Positions 1-9,264 of a stretch of DNA of 37,278 nt are shown here, piece after piece. Numbering within the stretch: the stretch's first letter is position 1; every line of letters begins with the position of its first letter. The notes beneath the pieces were generated by a model, which searched no databases, was not told the origin of the DNA, and saw nothing but the letters and a program-made list of their open reading frames with translations. The DNA is from an uncultured Prevotella sp. (GTDB taxonomy: Bacteria; Bacteroidota; Bacteroidia; Bacteroidales; Bacteroidaceae): assembly GCA_900315775.1 (NCBI GenBank), contig ONAJ01000029.1, positions 1-37,278 on the forward strand, given 5' to 3'. Both the position numbers and the translations under genes were made by a program.

Positions 1-51
1 AATTTCTTTGACTGCCTCTAACCTTTCGGTAAATGAATGAAAATAACTCAT
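1..51 (-). CDS. Partial CDS, N-terminus only (unknown protein)
   Basis: An ATG at 51 on the minus strand opens 17 codons that run off the window edge (MSYFHSFTERLEAVKEI). The family cannot be told from so few residues. Support comes from context: a Bacteroidetes-type promoter on the same strand lies about 45 bases upstream (CAAA at 123-126 and CAAAAGGTA at 96-104, both on the plus strand), divergent from the helicase gene promoter. The upstream leader is short and fairly A-rich. It could be a chance open frame. Confidence 0.5.
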   Translation of the reverse strand, partial: MSYFHSFTERLEAVKEI

Positions 52-95
52 AGACACTTCTTTTTAGCTTTGTGTCTAACTTATGGGGTGCAGTT

Positions 96-162
96 CAAAA
101 GGTACTTTCGCTCGGAAAAACTCAAATAAATTTGGTTTTTCTCTCGCTTAATCGTACCTTTG
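96..162. promoter_or_regulatory. Palindromic divergent promoter pair
   Basis: Plus strand: TTTG at 131-134 and TACCTTTG at 155-162, 20 bases apart, an excellent match to the Bacteroidetes -33/-7 consensus. Minus strand: TTTG (CAAA at 123-126) and TACCTTTTG (96-104). The two halves are inverted copies: AAAGGTAC at the left end, GTACCTTT at the right, and CAAATAAATTTG in the middle carrying both -33 boxes. The plus -7 box ends only 5 bases before the ATG at 168. Confidence 0.8.
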
Positions 163-167
163 TACCC

Positions 168-1616
168 ATGATATCAGACGAATTCTCTTACCAGCTATGG
201 AACAATTTCGGCTTCACCCCTACGGCAGAACAGCGTGGTGCGGCCGAAGAGTTCTGTCGTTTTCTCTTTGACAGGAACGACAATGCTGTAATGATTCTTC
301 GTGGAGCGGCAGGAACGGGAAAGACAACCCTCGCAGGAGCTATCGTGAAGACTACCGTACAGATGTTACGGGCAAATAATGACCATAAACCAGTGGTACT
401 GTTAGCCCCTACAGGACGTGCCGCAAAGGTGTTCTCGCAGCATGCAGGAATGCCAGCATACACCATTCACAGACACATCTACCGACAGAAGACCTTCAAC
501 GGAGAGATGACCGCCTTTACACTGAATGTCAACATGCACCACGACACGCTATTTGTTGTCGATGAGGCGTCAATGATTTCCAACGGACAGCAGATGGCAT
601 TCTCCGGTCAGCAGCCTCTGTTCGGTACAGGACAGTTGCTTGACGACCTTATGCAGTATGTGTATAACGGCCGCAACTGCCGACTGCTGCTTATCGGCGA
701 CCACGCACAGCTGCCGCCAGTAGGGGAGGAGACGTCGCCGGCACTGTCGAGAAAAGTACTCGAAGGCTACGGCATGAAGGTGTATTACAGCGAGATGAAC
801 GAGGTGATGCGCCAGGCGCTGGAGAGCGGTGTGCTTACAAACGCCACATATATCCGTCAGCTGCTGCCCGGCATAAAGCCCGAACTCACCTTCGACGGCT
901 TCAACGATATTAAGGTGCTCCCAGGAAATGAACTCATAGAGGAACTGAACTCCAGCTATGCGAGAGTAGGCATTGACGACACCATCGTTGTCACCCGCTC
1001 AAACAAACGGGCTAACATATATAATAATGGGATACGCAACAGCATCCTCGACCGTCAGGAGGTTCTTTCCACTGGCGACATGCTTATGGTGGTAAAGAAC
1101 AACTACTACTGGACAGAGAAGGAGACATCCAGCGACGAGGACGATCGCATCCCTCCCTTCATAGCTAACGGCGATAGGGCACAGGTGCTGCGAGTAAGGA
1201 ATGTGCACCAGATGTACGGCTTTACCTTTGCCGACGTTTGGGTGCGCTTCCCCGACTACGACGACTACGAGATGCAGGTGGTGGCGCTTCTTGACACCCT
1301 TAGCTCCGAAGCTCCTGCACTGACACGCGAACAACAGCAGCAGCTCTTTGAGGGCGTCATGGAGGACTATGCTGACATTCCTCACAAGAAAGACCGTCTG
1401 AAGAAGGTTCGCGAGGATAAGTACTATAATGCTTTGCAGGTAAAGTACGCCTATGCCGTGACGTGTCATAAGGCGCAGGGCGGACAGTGGGCTCATGTGT
1501 ATGTGGACCAAGGGTACATTACCGACGATATGCTCACCGTTGACTACAACCACTGGCTATACACCGCTTTTACGCGAGCTACAGAGAAACTATTTCTGGT
1601 AAACTGGAAACAATAG
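168..1616 (+). CDS. RecD-like ATP-dependent DNA helicase (superfamily 1B)
   Basis: A 482-residue P-loop helicase related to RecD/RecD2, expected to unwind DNA 5'-3' in repair. Visible motifs: Walker A GAAGTGKT at about 46-53, LAPTGRAAKV (motif Ia), DEAS at about 132-135 (Walker B), GDHAQLPPVG from 177 (motif III), TCHKAQGGQW near the C-terminus and TAFTRA at about 466-471 (motif VI). The start is placed at ATG 168, not the in-frame start at 72, because the promoter lies at 131-162 and the helicase fold begins just after 168. That makes the transcript leaderless or nearly so. It lacks a RecD2-type N-terminal domain and is short. rsmD follows 6 bases after the stop and is probably cotranscribed. 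Confidence 0.88.
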   Translation: MISDEFSYQLWNNFGFTPTAEQRGAAEEFCRFLFDRNDNAVMILRGAAGTGKTTLAGAIVKTTVQMLRANNDHKPVVLLAPTGRAAKVFSQHAGMPAYTIHRHIYRQKTFNGEMTAFTLNVNMHHDTLFVVDEASMISNGQQMAFSGQQPLFGTGQLLDDLMQYVYNGRNCRLLLIGDHAQLPPVGEETSPALSRKVLEGYGMKVYYSEMNEVMRQALESGVLTNATYIRQLLPGIKPELTFDGFNDIKVLPGNELIEELNSSYARVGIDDTIVVTRSNKRANIYNNGIRNSILDRQEVLSTGDMLMVVKNNYYWTEKETSSDEDDRIPPFIANGDRAQVLRVRNVHQMYGFTFADVWVRFPDYDDYEMQVVALLDTLSSEAPALTREQQQQLFEGVMEDYADIPHKKDRLKKVREDKYYNALQVKYAYAVTCHKAQGGQWAHVYVDQGYITDDMLTVDYNHWLYTAFTRATEKLFLVNWKQ

Positions 1617-1622
1617 AAGATA

Positions 1623-2153
1623 ATGAGAATAATAACAGGAAAATACAAAGGACGCAGGTTCGACGTGCCGAAGACTTTTAAGGCGCGTCCCACAACAGAC
1701 TTCGCCAAGGAGAATATCTTTAATGTGTTGTCAGGCTATATCGACTTCGACGGAGCCGATGCCCTCGACCTGTTCTCCGGAACGGGAAGCATCTCGTTGG
1801 AACTGTTGTCACGAGGGTGCCGTCAGGTGGTGAGTGTTGAGGCTGACCGCGACCACCATAACTTTATACGTCAGTGTCTCAAGAAACTCGGTGACGACGG
1901 AGTAATTGCCATCCGCGGTGACGTGTTCCGCTTCCTGAAGTCGTGCCATCAGCAATATGACTTCATCTTCGCTGACCCTCCATACGCCCTCAAGGAACTG
2001 GCGGAACTTCCACAACAAGTCCTCGAGCGCGGACTGTTAAAAGAAGACGGTATCTTCGTGTTGGAACATGGAAAAGATTACGACTTCTCCGACCATCCCC
2101 GATACCTCGAACACCGCTCTTACGGCAGTGTGAACTTCACCTTATTTAAATAA
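1623..2153 (+). CDS. rsmD: 16S rRNA (guanine966-N2)-methyltransferase RsmD
   Basis: A 176-residue SAM-dependent methyltransferase that modifies G966 of 16S rRNA in the assembled small subunit. Family marks: N-terminal RIITGKYKGRR and RPTTDFAKENIFN, the SAM-binding DLFSGTGS, and the catalytic DPPY motif at about residues 118-121. Its length is normal for the family. It lies 6 bases after the helicase gene and likely shares its transcript. A bidirectional terminator follows immediately. Confidence 0.95.
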   Translation: MRIITGKYKGRRFDVPKTFKARPTTDFAKENIFNVLSGYIDFDGADALDLFSGTGSISLELLSRGCRQVVSVEADRDHHNFIRQCLKKLGDDGVIAIRGDVFRFLKSCHQQYDFIFADPPYALKELAELPQQVLERGLLKEDGIFVLEHGKDYDFSDHPRYLEHRSYGSVNFTLFK

Positions 2154-2156
2154 AAA

Positions 2157-2182
2157 AAACGGGAGCCGCGAAGCTCCCGTTT
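2157..2182. terminator. Bidirectional intrinsic terminator
   Basis: The stem AACGGGAGC / GCTCCCGTT has a 6-base loop; an A-run on the left and a T-rich tail on the right serve both strands. It separates the convergent ends of rsmD (plus) and nhaD (minus). Confidence 0.88.
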
Positions 2183-2200
2183 ATATTAGAACTAATCTTT

Positions 2201-3526
2201 TTAGAACAAGAATGTCTTTTCTAACCAGTAAACGATGATACCTGATACATAGCCTACGAAAGCTATCCAGGTAACGTTCTTCATGTACCAGCCGAAGGTA
2301 ATCTTCTCAAGACCCATGACAACAACACCTGCTGCAGAGCCGATGATGAGCATAGAACCGCCGACACCAGCACAGTAAGCAAGCAGCTGCCAGAAGATAC
2401 CGTCAACACCGAAGTCTGTACCAGCAGCACCCATCACATACATCTTCATAGCGCCAGCTACGAGAGGTACGTTGTCAACGATAGACGAGAGAACACCGAT
2501 AGCACCAGTAACGAGGTAGTGGTTGCCGATTTCCTGGTCGAGCCATTCTCCTAATGCTCTCAGCACACCGATTTCAGACAGAGTAGCCACCGCCATGAGG
2601 ATGCCGAGGAAGAAGAGTATGGTTGACATATCAATACGTGTGAGCATCTGTGTAACACGCTTTGCCATTGGGTCGTGCTCTTCCTTACGACGATAGATAA
2701 TCTCTGTTACAGTCCACAGGATAGCCAGTACGAGGAGGATACCCATAAATGGAGGCAACTCGGTAAGGTTGTGGAATACAGGTACAGAGCAGAGACCGCC
2801 GACACCAAGGATGAAGATGAGCTTGCGCTCCATCTGTGTGATGTAACTTATCTCAGCCTCGTGCTTGTCCTCGGGAATTACGAGCTCACCCTTGAGGTGC
2901 ATCTGCAGTACGAAGGCAGGGACGATGAATGCAACGAAAGAAGGGATGATAATCTCGCTGATAACACCGAGAGCAGTAATCATCTTTCCGTTCCAAAGCA
3001 TAATGGTAGTCACGTCACCGATAGGTGAGAAGGCACCACCGGCGTTAGCTGCGATGATGACAAGTGATGCGAACCAGATGCGGTCCTTCTTGTCAGAAAC
3101 GAGCTTACGCAGAATCATAATCATGACGATACTTGTAGTAAGGTTGTCGAGAACAGCAGACAGGATAGCCGTCATAAAGGCTATCTTCCACAGCAGCGCT
3201 CTCTTGGTCTTGGAATTCAAGGCGCCACGTACCCAGTTGAATCCTCCGTGCTGGTCAACAATCTCAACGATTGTCATAGCACCCATAAGGAAGAACAGTG
3301 TTGTGCCTGCCTCACCGAGGTTTTTCTCGATGGATTCACCAAGCTCCCAGTGCTCGGGGAGGATACTTCCCAGCATGTCAACGTGACCTAAGGCGAGCAA
3401 AGTCCAACATACGACACACATAAGTATCGCTATTGCTGCCTTGTTGATTTTTGTCACACTTTCAATGGCAATGAAGAAGTAGCCAAAACAGAAAGCGATG
3501 ACAATAGCTAATGTAAAAGATGTCAT
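2201..3526 (-). CDS. nhaD: NhaD-family Na+/H+ antiporter
   Basis: A 441-residue inner-membrane protein made almost entirely of hydrophobic helices, with conserved polar pieces such as DNLTTSIV, GDVTTIMLW and SIVDNVPLVAG typical of NhaD and the wider ion-transporter superfamily. It should exchange sodium for protons, aiding salt and pH homeostasis. The length agrees with the family. It is a single gene with its own promoter (minus-strand -7 at 3568-3575) and a terminator shared with rsmD. The frame keeps the upstream 40 bases as an A/T-rich leader. Substrate preference (Na+ or Li+) cannot be read from sequence. Confidence 0.9.
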   Translation of the reverse strand: MTSFTLAIVIAFCFGYFFIAIESVTKINKAAIAILMCVVCWTLLALGHVDMLGSILPEHWELGESIEKNLGEAGTTLFFLMGAMTIVEIVDQHGGFNWVRGALNSKTKRALLWKIAFMTAILSAVLDNLTTSIVMIMILRKLVSDKKDRIWFASLVIIAANAGGAFSPIGDVTTIMLWNGKMITALGVISEIIIPSFVAFIVPAFVLQMHLKGELVIPEDKHEAEISYITQMERKLIFILGVGGLCSVPVFHNLTELPPFMGILLVLAILWTVTEIIYRRKEEHDPMAKRVTQMLTRIDMSTILFFLGILMAVATLSEIGVLRALGEWLDQEIGNHYLVTGAIGVLSSIVDNVPLVAGAMKMYVMGAAGTDFGVDGIFWQLLAYCAGVGGSMLIIGSAAGVVVMGLEKITFGWYMKNVTWIAFVGYVSGIIVYWLEKTFLF

Positions 3527-3567
3527 TTAATTTTACTTGTTTTAGATTAAAAAATGTTTTCCGGCTG

Positions 3568-3597
3568 CAAAGGTACGAATAAGCGAAGAGAATACAA
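3568..3597 (-). promoter_or_regulatory. nhaD promoter inside a promoter-bearing repeat
   Basis: On the minus strand TTG (3595-3597), 19 bases, then TACCTTTG (3568-3575). The spacer contains CTTCGCTTATTCG, nearly the same as the spacer of the promoter at 131-162. An inverted partner, GAGCGAGAGTACCTT, lies at about 3629-3643, so the whole resembles the divergent element at 96-162, but the plus-facing half has lost its TTTG. Confidence 0.8.
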
Positions 3598-3713
3598 AAT
3601 GAAAATGAAATTTTTATTTTTATTCTTGAGCGAGAGTACCTTCAACGAAGATAAAGGTGGTACTTTTTATTATAATTTAAGAATGGAAAATAAATAATGT
3701 GAGAAAAATGAAG

Positions 3714-3721
3714 TATATTTG
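3714..3721 (+). promoter_or_regulatory. -7 element for the carboxynorspermidine dehydrogenase-like gene
   Basis: TATATTTG fits TAnnTTTG and lies 41 bases before the ATG. No good -33 TTTG is seen at the expected distance, so the call is moderate. Confidence 0.5.
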
Positions 3722-3762
3722 CACCGTTAAAGAAAAAAGTTACAACGATAAAAACACAGATT

Positions 3763-5001
3763 ATGGCAAAAATACTTATGATTGGCGCTGGAGGCGTCGC
3801 TACGGTAGCAGCATTTAAAATAGCTCAGAACTCTGACGTGTTCACAGAATTTATGATAGCAAGTCGTCGTAAGGCGAAGTGCGACAAGATTGTTAGCGAC
3901 ATCCATAAGGCCGGTTATAACATGGATATCAAGACGGCACAGGTCGATGCCGACGACGTTGAGCAACTGAAGGCTCTGTTCAATGACTTCAAACCCGAAC
4001 TCGTGGTAAATCTTGCTCTGCCTTATCAGGACCTGACAATAATGGACGCTTGTCTGGCATGCGGATGTAACTACCTCGACACCGCCAACTACGAGCCAAA
4101 GGATGAGGCTCACTTTGAGTATTCATGGCAGTGGGCATACCGTGAGAGATTCGAAAAGGCTGGTCTGACAGCCATCCTCGGCTGCGGCTTCGACCCGGGT
4201 GTGACGAGCATCTTCACAGCCTATGCTGCAAAGCACCACTTCAAGGAGATACAGTATCTCGATATCGTGGACTGTAATGCCGGCGACCACCATAAGGCTT
4301 TCGCAACGAACTTTAACCCCGAGATAAACATCCGCGAGATAACCCAGAAGGGACTCTACTGGGAGAACGGCAAGTGGGTAGAGACAGAACCGCTGGAGAT
4401 ACACAAGGACCTTAACTATCCTAACATCGGTCCGCGCGACAGCTACCTCCTGCACCACGAGGAGATAGAGTCGCTCGTGATAAACTACCCCACAATAAAG
4501 CGTGCTCGTTTCTGGATGACCTTCGGTCAGCAGTATCTGAAGCACCTCGAGGTGATACAGAACATTGGAATGAGTCGTATCGACGAAGTAGAGTACGAGG
4601 CGCCACTTGCTGACGGAACGGGTAATGTCAAGGTGAAGATAGTTCCGCTGCAGTTCCTCAAGGCGGTACTGCCCAATCCTCAGGACCTCGGCGAGAACTA
4701 TGAAGGCGAGACGTCCATTGGCTGTCGCATCCGCGGAATAGGCAACGACGGTAAGGAGCACACCTATTATATATATAATAACTGTTCGCACCGTGCTGCA
4801 TACGAAGAAACGGGAATGCAGGGCGTCAGCTATACCACCGGTGTGCCCGCAATGATTGGTGCAATGATGTTCTGCAAAGGACTGTGGAATAAGCCCGGCG
4901 TCCATAACGTTGAGGAGTTTGACCCAGATCCATTCATGGAGCAGCTTAACAAGCAGGGACTGCCGTGGAATGAACAATTCGATATTGATATCGAATTGTA
5001 G
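3763..5001 (+). CDS. Carboxynorspermidine/carboxyspermidine dehydrogenase-like (saccharopine dehydrogenase family)
   Basis: 412 residues beginning with a Rossmann dinucleotide-binding motif (MIGAGGVA at about 6-13), followed by LVVNLALPYQDL, DTANYEP and GCGFDPGVTS, all typical of the saccharopine dehydrogenase family branch that makes carboxy(nor)spermidine from a diamine and aspartate semialdehyde. In gut Bacteroidota this route supplies spermidine. The length matches. It has its own likely promoter at 3714-3721. The stop codon (4999-5001) merges directly into a 7-bp repeat array. The exact polyamine product cannot be read from sequence; no carboxynorspermidine decarboxylase gene is adjacent. 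Confidence 0.85.
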   Translation: MAKILMIGAGGVATVAAFKIAQNSDVFTEFMIASRRKAKCDKIVSDIHKAGYNMDIKTAQVDADDVEQLKALFNDFKPELVVNLALPYQDLTIMDACLACGCNYLDTANYEPKDEAHFEYSWQWAYRERFEKAGLTAILGCGFDPGVTSIFTAYAAKHHFKEIQYLDIVDCNAGDHHKAFATNFNPEINIREITQKGLYWENGKWVETEPLEIHKDLNYPNIGPRDSYLLHHEEIESLVINYPTIKRARFWMTFGQQYLKHLEVIQNIGMSRIDEVEYEAPLADGTGNVKVKIVPLQFLKAVLPNPQDLGENYEGETSIGCRIRGIGNDGKEHTYYIYNNCSHRAAYEETGMQGVSYTTGVPAMIGAMMFCKGLWNKPGVHNVEEFDPDPFMEQLNKQGLPWNEQFDIDIEL

Positions 5002-5035
5002 TGGTTAGTGGTTAGAGGTTAGTGGTTAGAGAATA
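5001..5035 (+). repeat. Heptamer array A (GTTAGWG type)
   Basis: Five consecutive 7-bp units, GTGGTTA x2, GAGGTTA, GTGGTTA, GAGAATA, begin at the last base of the preceding stop codon. It is roughly the inverted counterpart of array B on the other side of the S23 gene. Confidence 0.9.
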
Positions 5036-5053
5036 GTTAATAGGCGAAAGTCA

Positions 5054-5422
5054 ATGGAAGATTTCTATTATAGGAAACTGCTTGTTTATCAACATTCAAT
5101 GTCACTATTGTCAGACATATATAGTCTAACAAAGGGATTCCCTTCTCAAGAATTGCATGGGCTTACAAACCAAATCCAGCGTGCAGCAGTATCTATCCCG
5201 TCAAACATTGCAGAAGGCATGGGGCGATTTTCTGTCAAGGAGCGCATTCATTTTATAGATGTTAGTAATGGTTCTCTAATGGAGGTGATGTGTCAACTCG
5301 AGATTGCGAATAAATTAGGATATATCTCAACAGAGGTGTTACAGGAGCAAGAAGCAAAAGTTGCGACCATAGCAAAAATGATAATTGGATTAAGAAATAA
5401 TTTAGAAGAAAAGATTAAATAA
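5054..5422 (+). CDS. Four-helix bundle protein, S23 / 23S rRNA intervening-sequence family
   Basis: 122 residues, all alpha, with the family core: QIQRAAVSIPSNIAEGMGRF, then KERIHFIDVSNGSLME and QLEIANKLGYIS. Such proteins were first seen inside 23S rRNA intervening sequences; the Avd accessory protein of diversity-generating retroelements shares the fold, but the function of solitary copies is unknown. The gene is AT-richer than its neighbours, sits between two inverted arrays of 7-bp units (5001-5035 and 5465-5499), and separates two housekeeping genes, so it looks like an inserted cassette. There is no rRNA sequence and no reverse transcriptase here. Confidence 0.9.
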   Translation: MEDFYYRKLLVYQHSMSLLSDIYSLTKGFPSQELHGLTNQIQRAAVSIPSNIAEGMGRFSVKERIHFIDVSNGSLMEVMCQLEIANKLGYISTEVLQEQEAKVATIAKMIIGLRNNLEEKIK

Positions 5423-5464
5423 TAACAATGGTTGAGTGGCGAAAAGTTCAGGGAAGAGACATAT

Positions 5465-5499
5465 CTCTAACCCCTAACCTCTAACCCCTCACCTCTAAA
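5465..5499 (+). repeat. Heptamer array B (CYCTAAC type)
   Basis: Five 7-bp units: CTCTAAC, CCCTAAC, CTCTAAC, CCCTCAC, CTCTAAA. The reverse complement reads GTTAGRG, matching array A, so the S23 gene is bracketed by inverted arrays. It ends 9 bases before the recA ATG and therefore forms most of the recA leader. Confidence 0.9.
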
Positions 5500-5508
5500 A
5501 AAATAACT

Positions 5509-6537
5509 ATGGCAAAGAAAGAAGAAAAGAGCGAACAGCTCACTCCACAACAGGAGAAGATGAAAGCCTTGCAGGCTGCTATGGCGAAGATAGAGAAAGA
5601 CTTCGGCAAGGGCAGCATCATGCGTATGGGCGACGAGAAGATAGAGAATGTAGATGTTATCCCTACTGGAAGTATCGGACTTAACGCTGCCCTCGGCGTT
5701 GGCGGCTACCCCAAGGGACGCATCATAGAGATATACGGTCCGGAGTCGAGTGGTAAGACAACTCTTGCCATCCACGCCATTGCTGAGGCTCAGAAGGCTG
5801 GCGGTATCGCTGCCTTCATCGATGCCGAGCATGCCTTCGACCGTTTCTATGCTCAGAAACTCGGTGTTGATATAAATAACCTGTGGATATCACAGCCCGA
5901 CAATGGTGAGCAGGCGCTGCAGATAGCCGACCAGCTCATCAGCTCAAGTGCTGTGGATATCCTCATCGTGGACTCTGTTGCTGCCCTGACACCAAAGAAG
6001 GAGATTGAGGGCGACATGGGCGACAACGTTGTGGGTCTGCAGGCTCGTCTTATGAGTCAGGCGCTGCGTAAACTCACAAGCACTATCAGCAAGACCAAGA
6101 CAACATGTATCTTCATCAACCAGTTGCGCGAGAAGATTGGTGTTATGTTCGGTAGTCCTGAGACGACGACGGGTGGTAACGCGCTGAAGTTCTACGCTTC
6201 TGTTCGTCTTGACATCCGTAAGATTGCTACGCTCAAGGATGGCGACCAGCCTGTCGGCAACCAGGTTCGTGTAAAGATTGTCAAGAACAAGGTGGCTCCT
6301 CCTTTCCGCAAGGCTGAGTTCGAGATATCTTTCGGTGAGGGTATCTCAAAGATTGGTGAGATTCTGGATCTCGGTGTAGAGTACGAAATTATAAAGAAGA
6401 GCGGATCGTGGTTCTCTTACGGCGACAGCAAGCTGGCACAGGGACGCGACGCTACGAAGGCTCTGCTGCAAGACAATCCGGAGCTTGCGGAAGAGATAGA
6501 AGAAAAGATAAAGAAGGTGTTAGCCGAAACAAAATAA
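5509..6537 (+). CDS. recA: Recombinase RecA
   Basis: 342 residues; the ATP-dependent strand-exchange protein of homologous recombination and SOS signalling. Visible: [13 protein letters not shown] near the N-terminus, Walker [10 protein letters not shown] at 77-85, [11 protein letters not shown] (Walker B), the MAW-like loop [16 protein letters not shown] with INQLREKIG, and a Lys/Glu-rich C-terminus. Length is typical. The leader is a heptamer array plus AAAAAAATAACT, with no evident SOS box or strong TAnnTTTG promoter directly upstream, so transcription may come from further upstream. A bidirectional terminator follows. Confidence 0.98.
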   Translation: MAKKEEKSEQLTPQQEKMKALQAAMAKIEKDFGKGSIMRMGDEKIENVDVIPTGSIGLNAALGVGGYPKGRIIEIYGPESSGKTTLAIHAIAEAQKAGGIAAFIDAEHAFDRFYAQKLGVDINNLWISQPDNGEQALQIADQLISSSAVDILIVDSVAALTPKKEIEGDMGDNVVGLQARLMSQALRKLTSTISKTKTTCIFINQLREKIGVMFGSPETTTGGNALKFYASVRLDIRKIATLKDGDQPVGNQVRVKIVKNKVAPPFRKAEFEISFGEGISKIGEILDLGVEYEIIKKSGSWFSYGDSKLAQGRDATKALLQDNPELAEEIEEKIKKVLAETK

Positions 6538-6573
6538 AAAGAATGCTCCTCACTACCGAGGAGCATTCTTTTT
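6536..6573. terminator. Bidirectional intrinsic terminator
   Basis: GAATGCTCCTC / GAGGAGCATTC with loop ACTACC, an A-run on the left and T-run on the right. It serves recA (plus) and alaS (minus), which converge here. Confidence 0.93.
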
Positions 6574-6590
6574 ATTCTATATGTTATTCC

Positions 6591-9227
6591 TTATAGCTTA
6601 GCAAGCTCAAGAACCTTGTCAACAGCGGCGCGAAGTCCTTCGACGTCTTTTCCGCCAGCCTGTGCGTAGTGTGGCTGTCCGCCACCGCCACCCTGGATGA
6701 GTTTTGCTGCCTCGCGGATCATCTGACCTGCGTTCAGTCCGTGGTCTTTTACGAGGTCGTCGCTCATCATGATGCTGAGCAGGGGCTTGTCCTGGAACTT
6801 AGAACCGATGACGCCGAGGAACGGAGCCTCTACGGAAGCGCGCAACTGGAATACTAAGTCTTTGACAGATTCCGGTGACATGTCGATGACGCGTGCTATG
6901 ACGTTGACACCATTGATGTTTCTTATCTCTGTCATCAGGTAGTTCTTTGTGCGCTCTACTGCCTGTGCGTGGAACAGGTCTATCTCCTTCTTCATCTGGT
7001 CGTGCTCGCTGATGTACTTCTGGATAACGCCCTCCAGGTCTTTGGCATTGTTGAATAGTGCCCTGATAGCCTTTACGTGGTCTTCGAGAACGTACATGAG
7101 GTCCTCGAACTCCTTGCCTGTCTTGGCTTCTATACGACGGATGCCTGCTGCAACACTGCTCTCGCTGGTAATCTTGAAAAATCCTATGCGACCTGTGCTG
7201 CTGGCGTGGATACCTCCGCAGAACTCGCACGAAGGACCGAAACGTACTACGCGTACCTTGTCGCCGTACTTTTCGCCGAAGAGGGCGATAGCGCCTAACT
7301 TCTTTGCCTCTTCGAACGGAACGTCACGATGCTCGTCGATGTGTATGTCCTGACGTATCATGTCGTTGACAAGACGCTCTACCTGGCGCAGCTCTTCGTC
7401 GGTAACTTTCTGGAAATGTGAGAAGTCGAAGCGCAGGGTGTCTGGCGAAACGAACGAACCCTTCTGCTCTACGTGGTCGCCAAGAACCTGCTTCAGTGCG
7501 TAGTCGAGTAGGTGAGTGGCGGTGTGGTTGGCAGCACTTGCGTCGCGCTTGTCTGTATCTACACACGCCATGAAGTCTGCCTCGAGGTTCGTGGGCAACT
7601 TCTTCACGATGTGTACGCTCTGGTTGTTCTCGCGCTTGGTGTCGATAATCTCTACCGTCTCGTTCTCGCTTACGAGAACTCCCTGGTCGCCTACCTGTCC
7701 ACCCATCTCTCCGTAGAACGGGGTATTGTCGAGAACCAGCTCGTAGAAGGTGTTCTTCTTCTGGGTTACCTGACGGTAGCGCAGTATGTGGCACTCGTAT
7801 TCGGTATAGTCGTAGCCGACGAACTTCTGTTCTGTGGTGGCGATGCCATCACCACACACATCAATCCAGTCGCCGTTCTCTACCTGTGCGGCGTTGCGTG
7901 CGCGTTCCTTCTGTTTCTGCATCTCTACGTTGAACTGCTCCTCGTCAACGGTGAAGCCGTTCTCACGACAGATAAGCTCAGTAAGGTCGAGAGGGAAGCC
8001 GTAGGTGTCGAAGAGTTTGAATGCCTGTACGCCGTCAAGTTCCTTGCTTCCCTTGCTCTTAAGTTCTTCCATCGCATCGTTTATCATGCGAATACCCTTG
8101 TCGAGGGTACGAAGGAAGGAGTCTTCCTCCTCCTTGATGACGCGTGTGATGAGTTCGCGCTGTGCGGCAATCTCTGGGTATGCTTCGCCCATCTCGTGAA
8201 CGAGCATGGGGACAAGTTTGTAAAGGAATGCCTCTTTCTGGTCGAGGAAGGTGTAGGCATAACGTACGGCACGACGCAGGATGCGACGTATTACGTAGCC
8301 TGCCTTAGCATTTCCCGGAAGTTGACCGTCAGCGATAGAGAAGGCAACGGCACGGATGTGGTCGGCAATGACGCGCATAGCAACGTCGGTGTCTTCCTTC
8401 TCGCCGTACTTCTTCTCGCTGAGACGCTCTATCTCGTGAATCATAGGCTGGAACACGTCGGTATCGTAGTTTGAGTGCTTGCCTTGGAGGGCACGTACCA
8501 AACGCTCGAAACCCATACCAGTATCAATGACGTTCATCGACAGCGGCTCCAAAGAACCGTCAGCCTTGCGGTTGAACTGCATAAACACGATGTTCCATAT
8601 CTCTATGACCTGTGGGTCGTCCTTGTTTACCAACTCTCTTCCGGGCACCTTTGCCTTCTCCTCGGGGGTACGGCTGTCAAGGTGTATCTCCGAACAAGGA
8701 CCGCAGGGACCCGTGTCGCCCATCTCCCAGAAGTTGTCGTGCTTGTTACCATTAATAATATGGTCCTCGCTGACGTGCTTGCGCCAGTAACCTGCCGCCT
8801 CGTCGTCGCGGGAAAGTCCTTCGCTGTCGTCGCCCTCGAATACTGTTACGTACAGGTCCTTCGGGTCGAGTTTCAGTACATCTACAAGGTATTCCCAAGC
8901 CATATCTATGGCGCCTTCCTTGAAGTAGTCGCCAAACGACCAGTTGCCGAGCATCTCGAACATGGTATGGTGATAGGTGTCGTGACCTACTTCCTCAAGG
9001 TCGTTATGCTTGCCGCTGACGCGCAGACACTTCTGGGAGTCGGCACGACGACGTGGCTCCGGGTCGCGTGTACCCAATATTACGTCCTTCCACTGGTTCA
9101 TACCGGCATTGGTGAACATCAGTGTGGGGTCATCCTTGATAACCATAGGTGCAGAGGGCACTATGGCATGACCTTTAGACTCAAAAAACTTCTTAAACGA
9201 TTCGCGAATTTCGTTTGCTGTCATCAT
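6591..9227 (-). CDS. alaS: Alanyl-tRNA synthetase
   Basis: 878 residues, full length. It charges tRNA-Ala in the cytoplasm. Class II core at the N-terminus ([34 protein letters not shown]), then the editing domain with zinc ligands NHTATHLL and [13 protein letters not shown], and the glycine-rich C-Ala segment ([15 protein letters not shown]). Two adjacent ATGs (9227 and 9224) could start it; the reading MTANEIRE is the usual family N-terminus. It is expressed from a minus-strand promoter that overlaps that of the next gene. Several long open frames on the opposite strand are shadows of its codon bias. Confidence 0.98.
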   Translation of the reverse strand: MMTANEIRESFKKFFESKGHAIVPSAPMVIKDDPTLMFTNAGMNQWKDVILGTRDPEPRRRADSQKCLRVSGKHNDLEEVGHDTYHHTMFEMLGNWSFGDYFKEGAIDMAWEYLVDVLKLDPKDLYVTVFEGDDSEGLSRDDEAAGYWRKHVSEDHIINGNKHDNFWEMGDTGPCGPCSEIHLDSRTPEEKAKVPGRELVNKDDPQVIEIWNIVFMQFNRKADGSLEPLSMNVIDTGMGFERLVRALQGKHSNYDTDVFQPMIHEIERLSEKKYGEKEDTDVAMRVIADHIRAVAFSIADGQLPGNAKAGYVIRRILRRAVRYAYTFLDQKEAFLYKLVPMLVHEMGEAYPEIAAQRELITRVIKEEEDSFLRTLDKGIRMINDAMEELKSKGSKELDGVQAFKLFDTYGFPLDLTELICRENGFTVDEEQFNVEMQKQKERARNAAQVENGDWIDVCGDGIATTEQKFVGYDYTEYECHILRYRQVTQKKNTFYELVLDNTPFYGEMGGQVGDQGVLVSENETVEIIDTKRENNQSVHIVKKLPTNLEADFMACVDTDKRDASAANHTATHLLDYALKQVLGDHVEQKGSFVSPDTLRFDFSHFQKVTDEELRQVERLVNDMIRQDIHIDEHRDVPFEEAKKLGAIALFGEKYGDKVRVVRFGPSCEFCGGIHASSTGRIGFFKITSESSVAAGIRRIEAKTGKEFEDLMYVLEDHVKAIRALFNNAKDLEGVIQKYISEHDQMKKEIDLFHAQAVERTKNYLMTEIRNINGVNVIARVIDMSPESVKDLVFQLRASVEAPFLGVIGSKFQDKPLLSIMMSDDLVKDHGLNAGQMIREAAKLIQGGGGGQPHYAQAGGKDVEGLRAAVDKVLELAKL

Positions 9228-9264
9228 GATTTTTATCCTATTTTTATAATTTTCGTCGAAAAAC

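Noticed and set aside
999-1553. 184-codon minus-strand frame opposite the RecD-like gene
   Set aside because: Antisense shadow of a gene with clear helicase motifs; sequence is low-complexity Val/Leu/His.
5054-5422. 23S rRNA intervening sequence or diversity-generating retroelement around the S23 gene
   Set aside because: There is no rRNA sequence, reverse transcriptase, template repeat or variable repeat nearby; only the protein family is shared.
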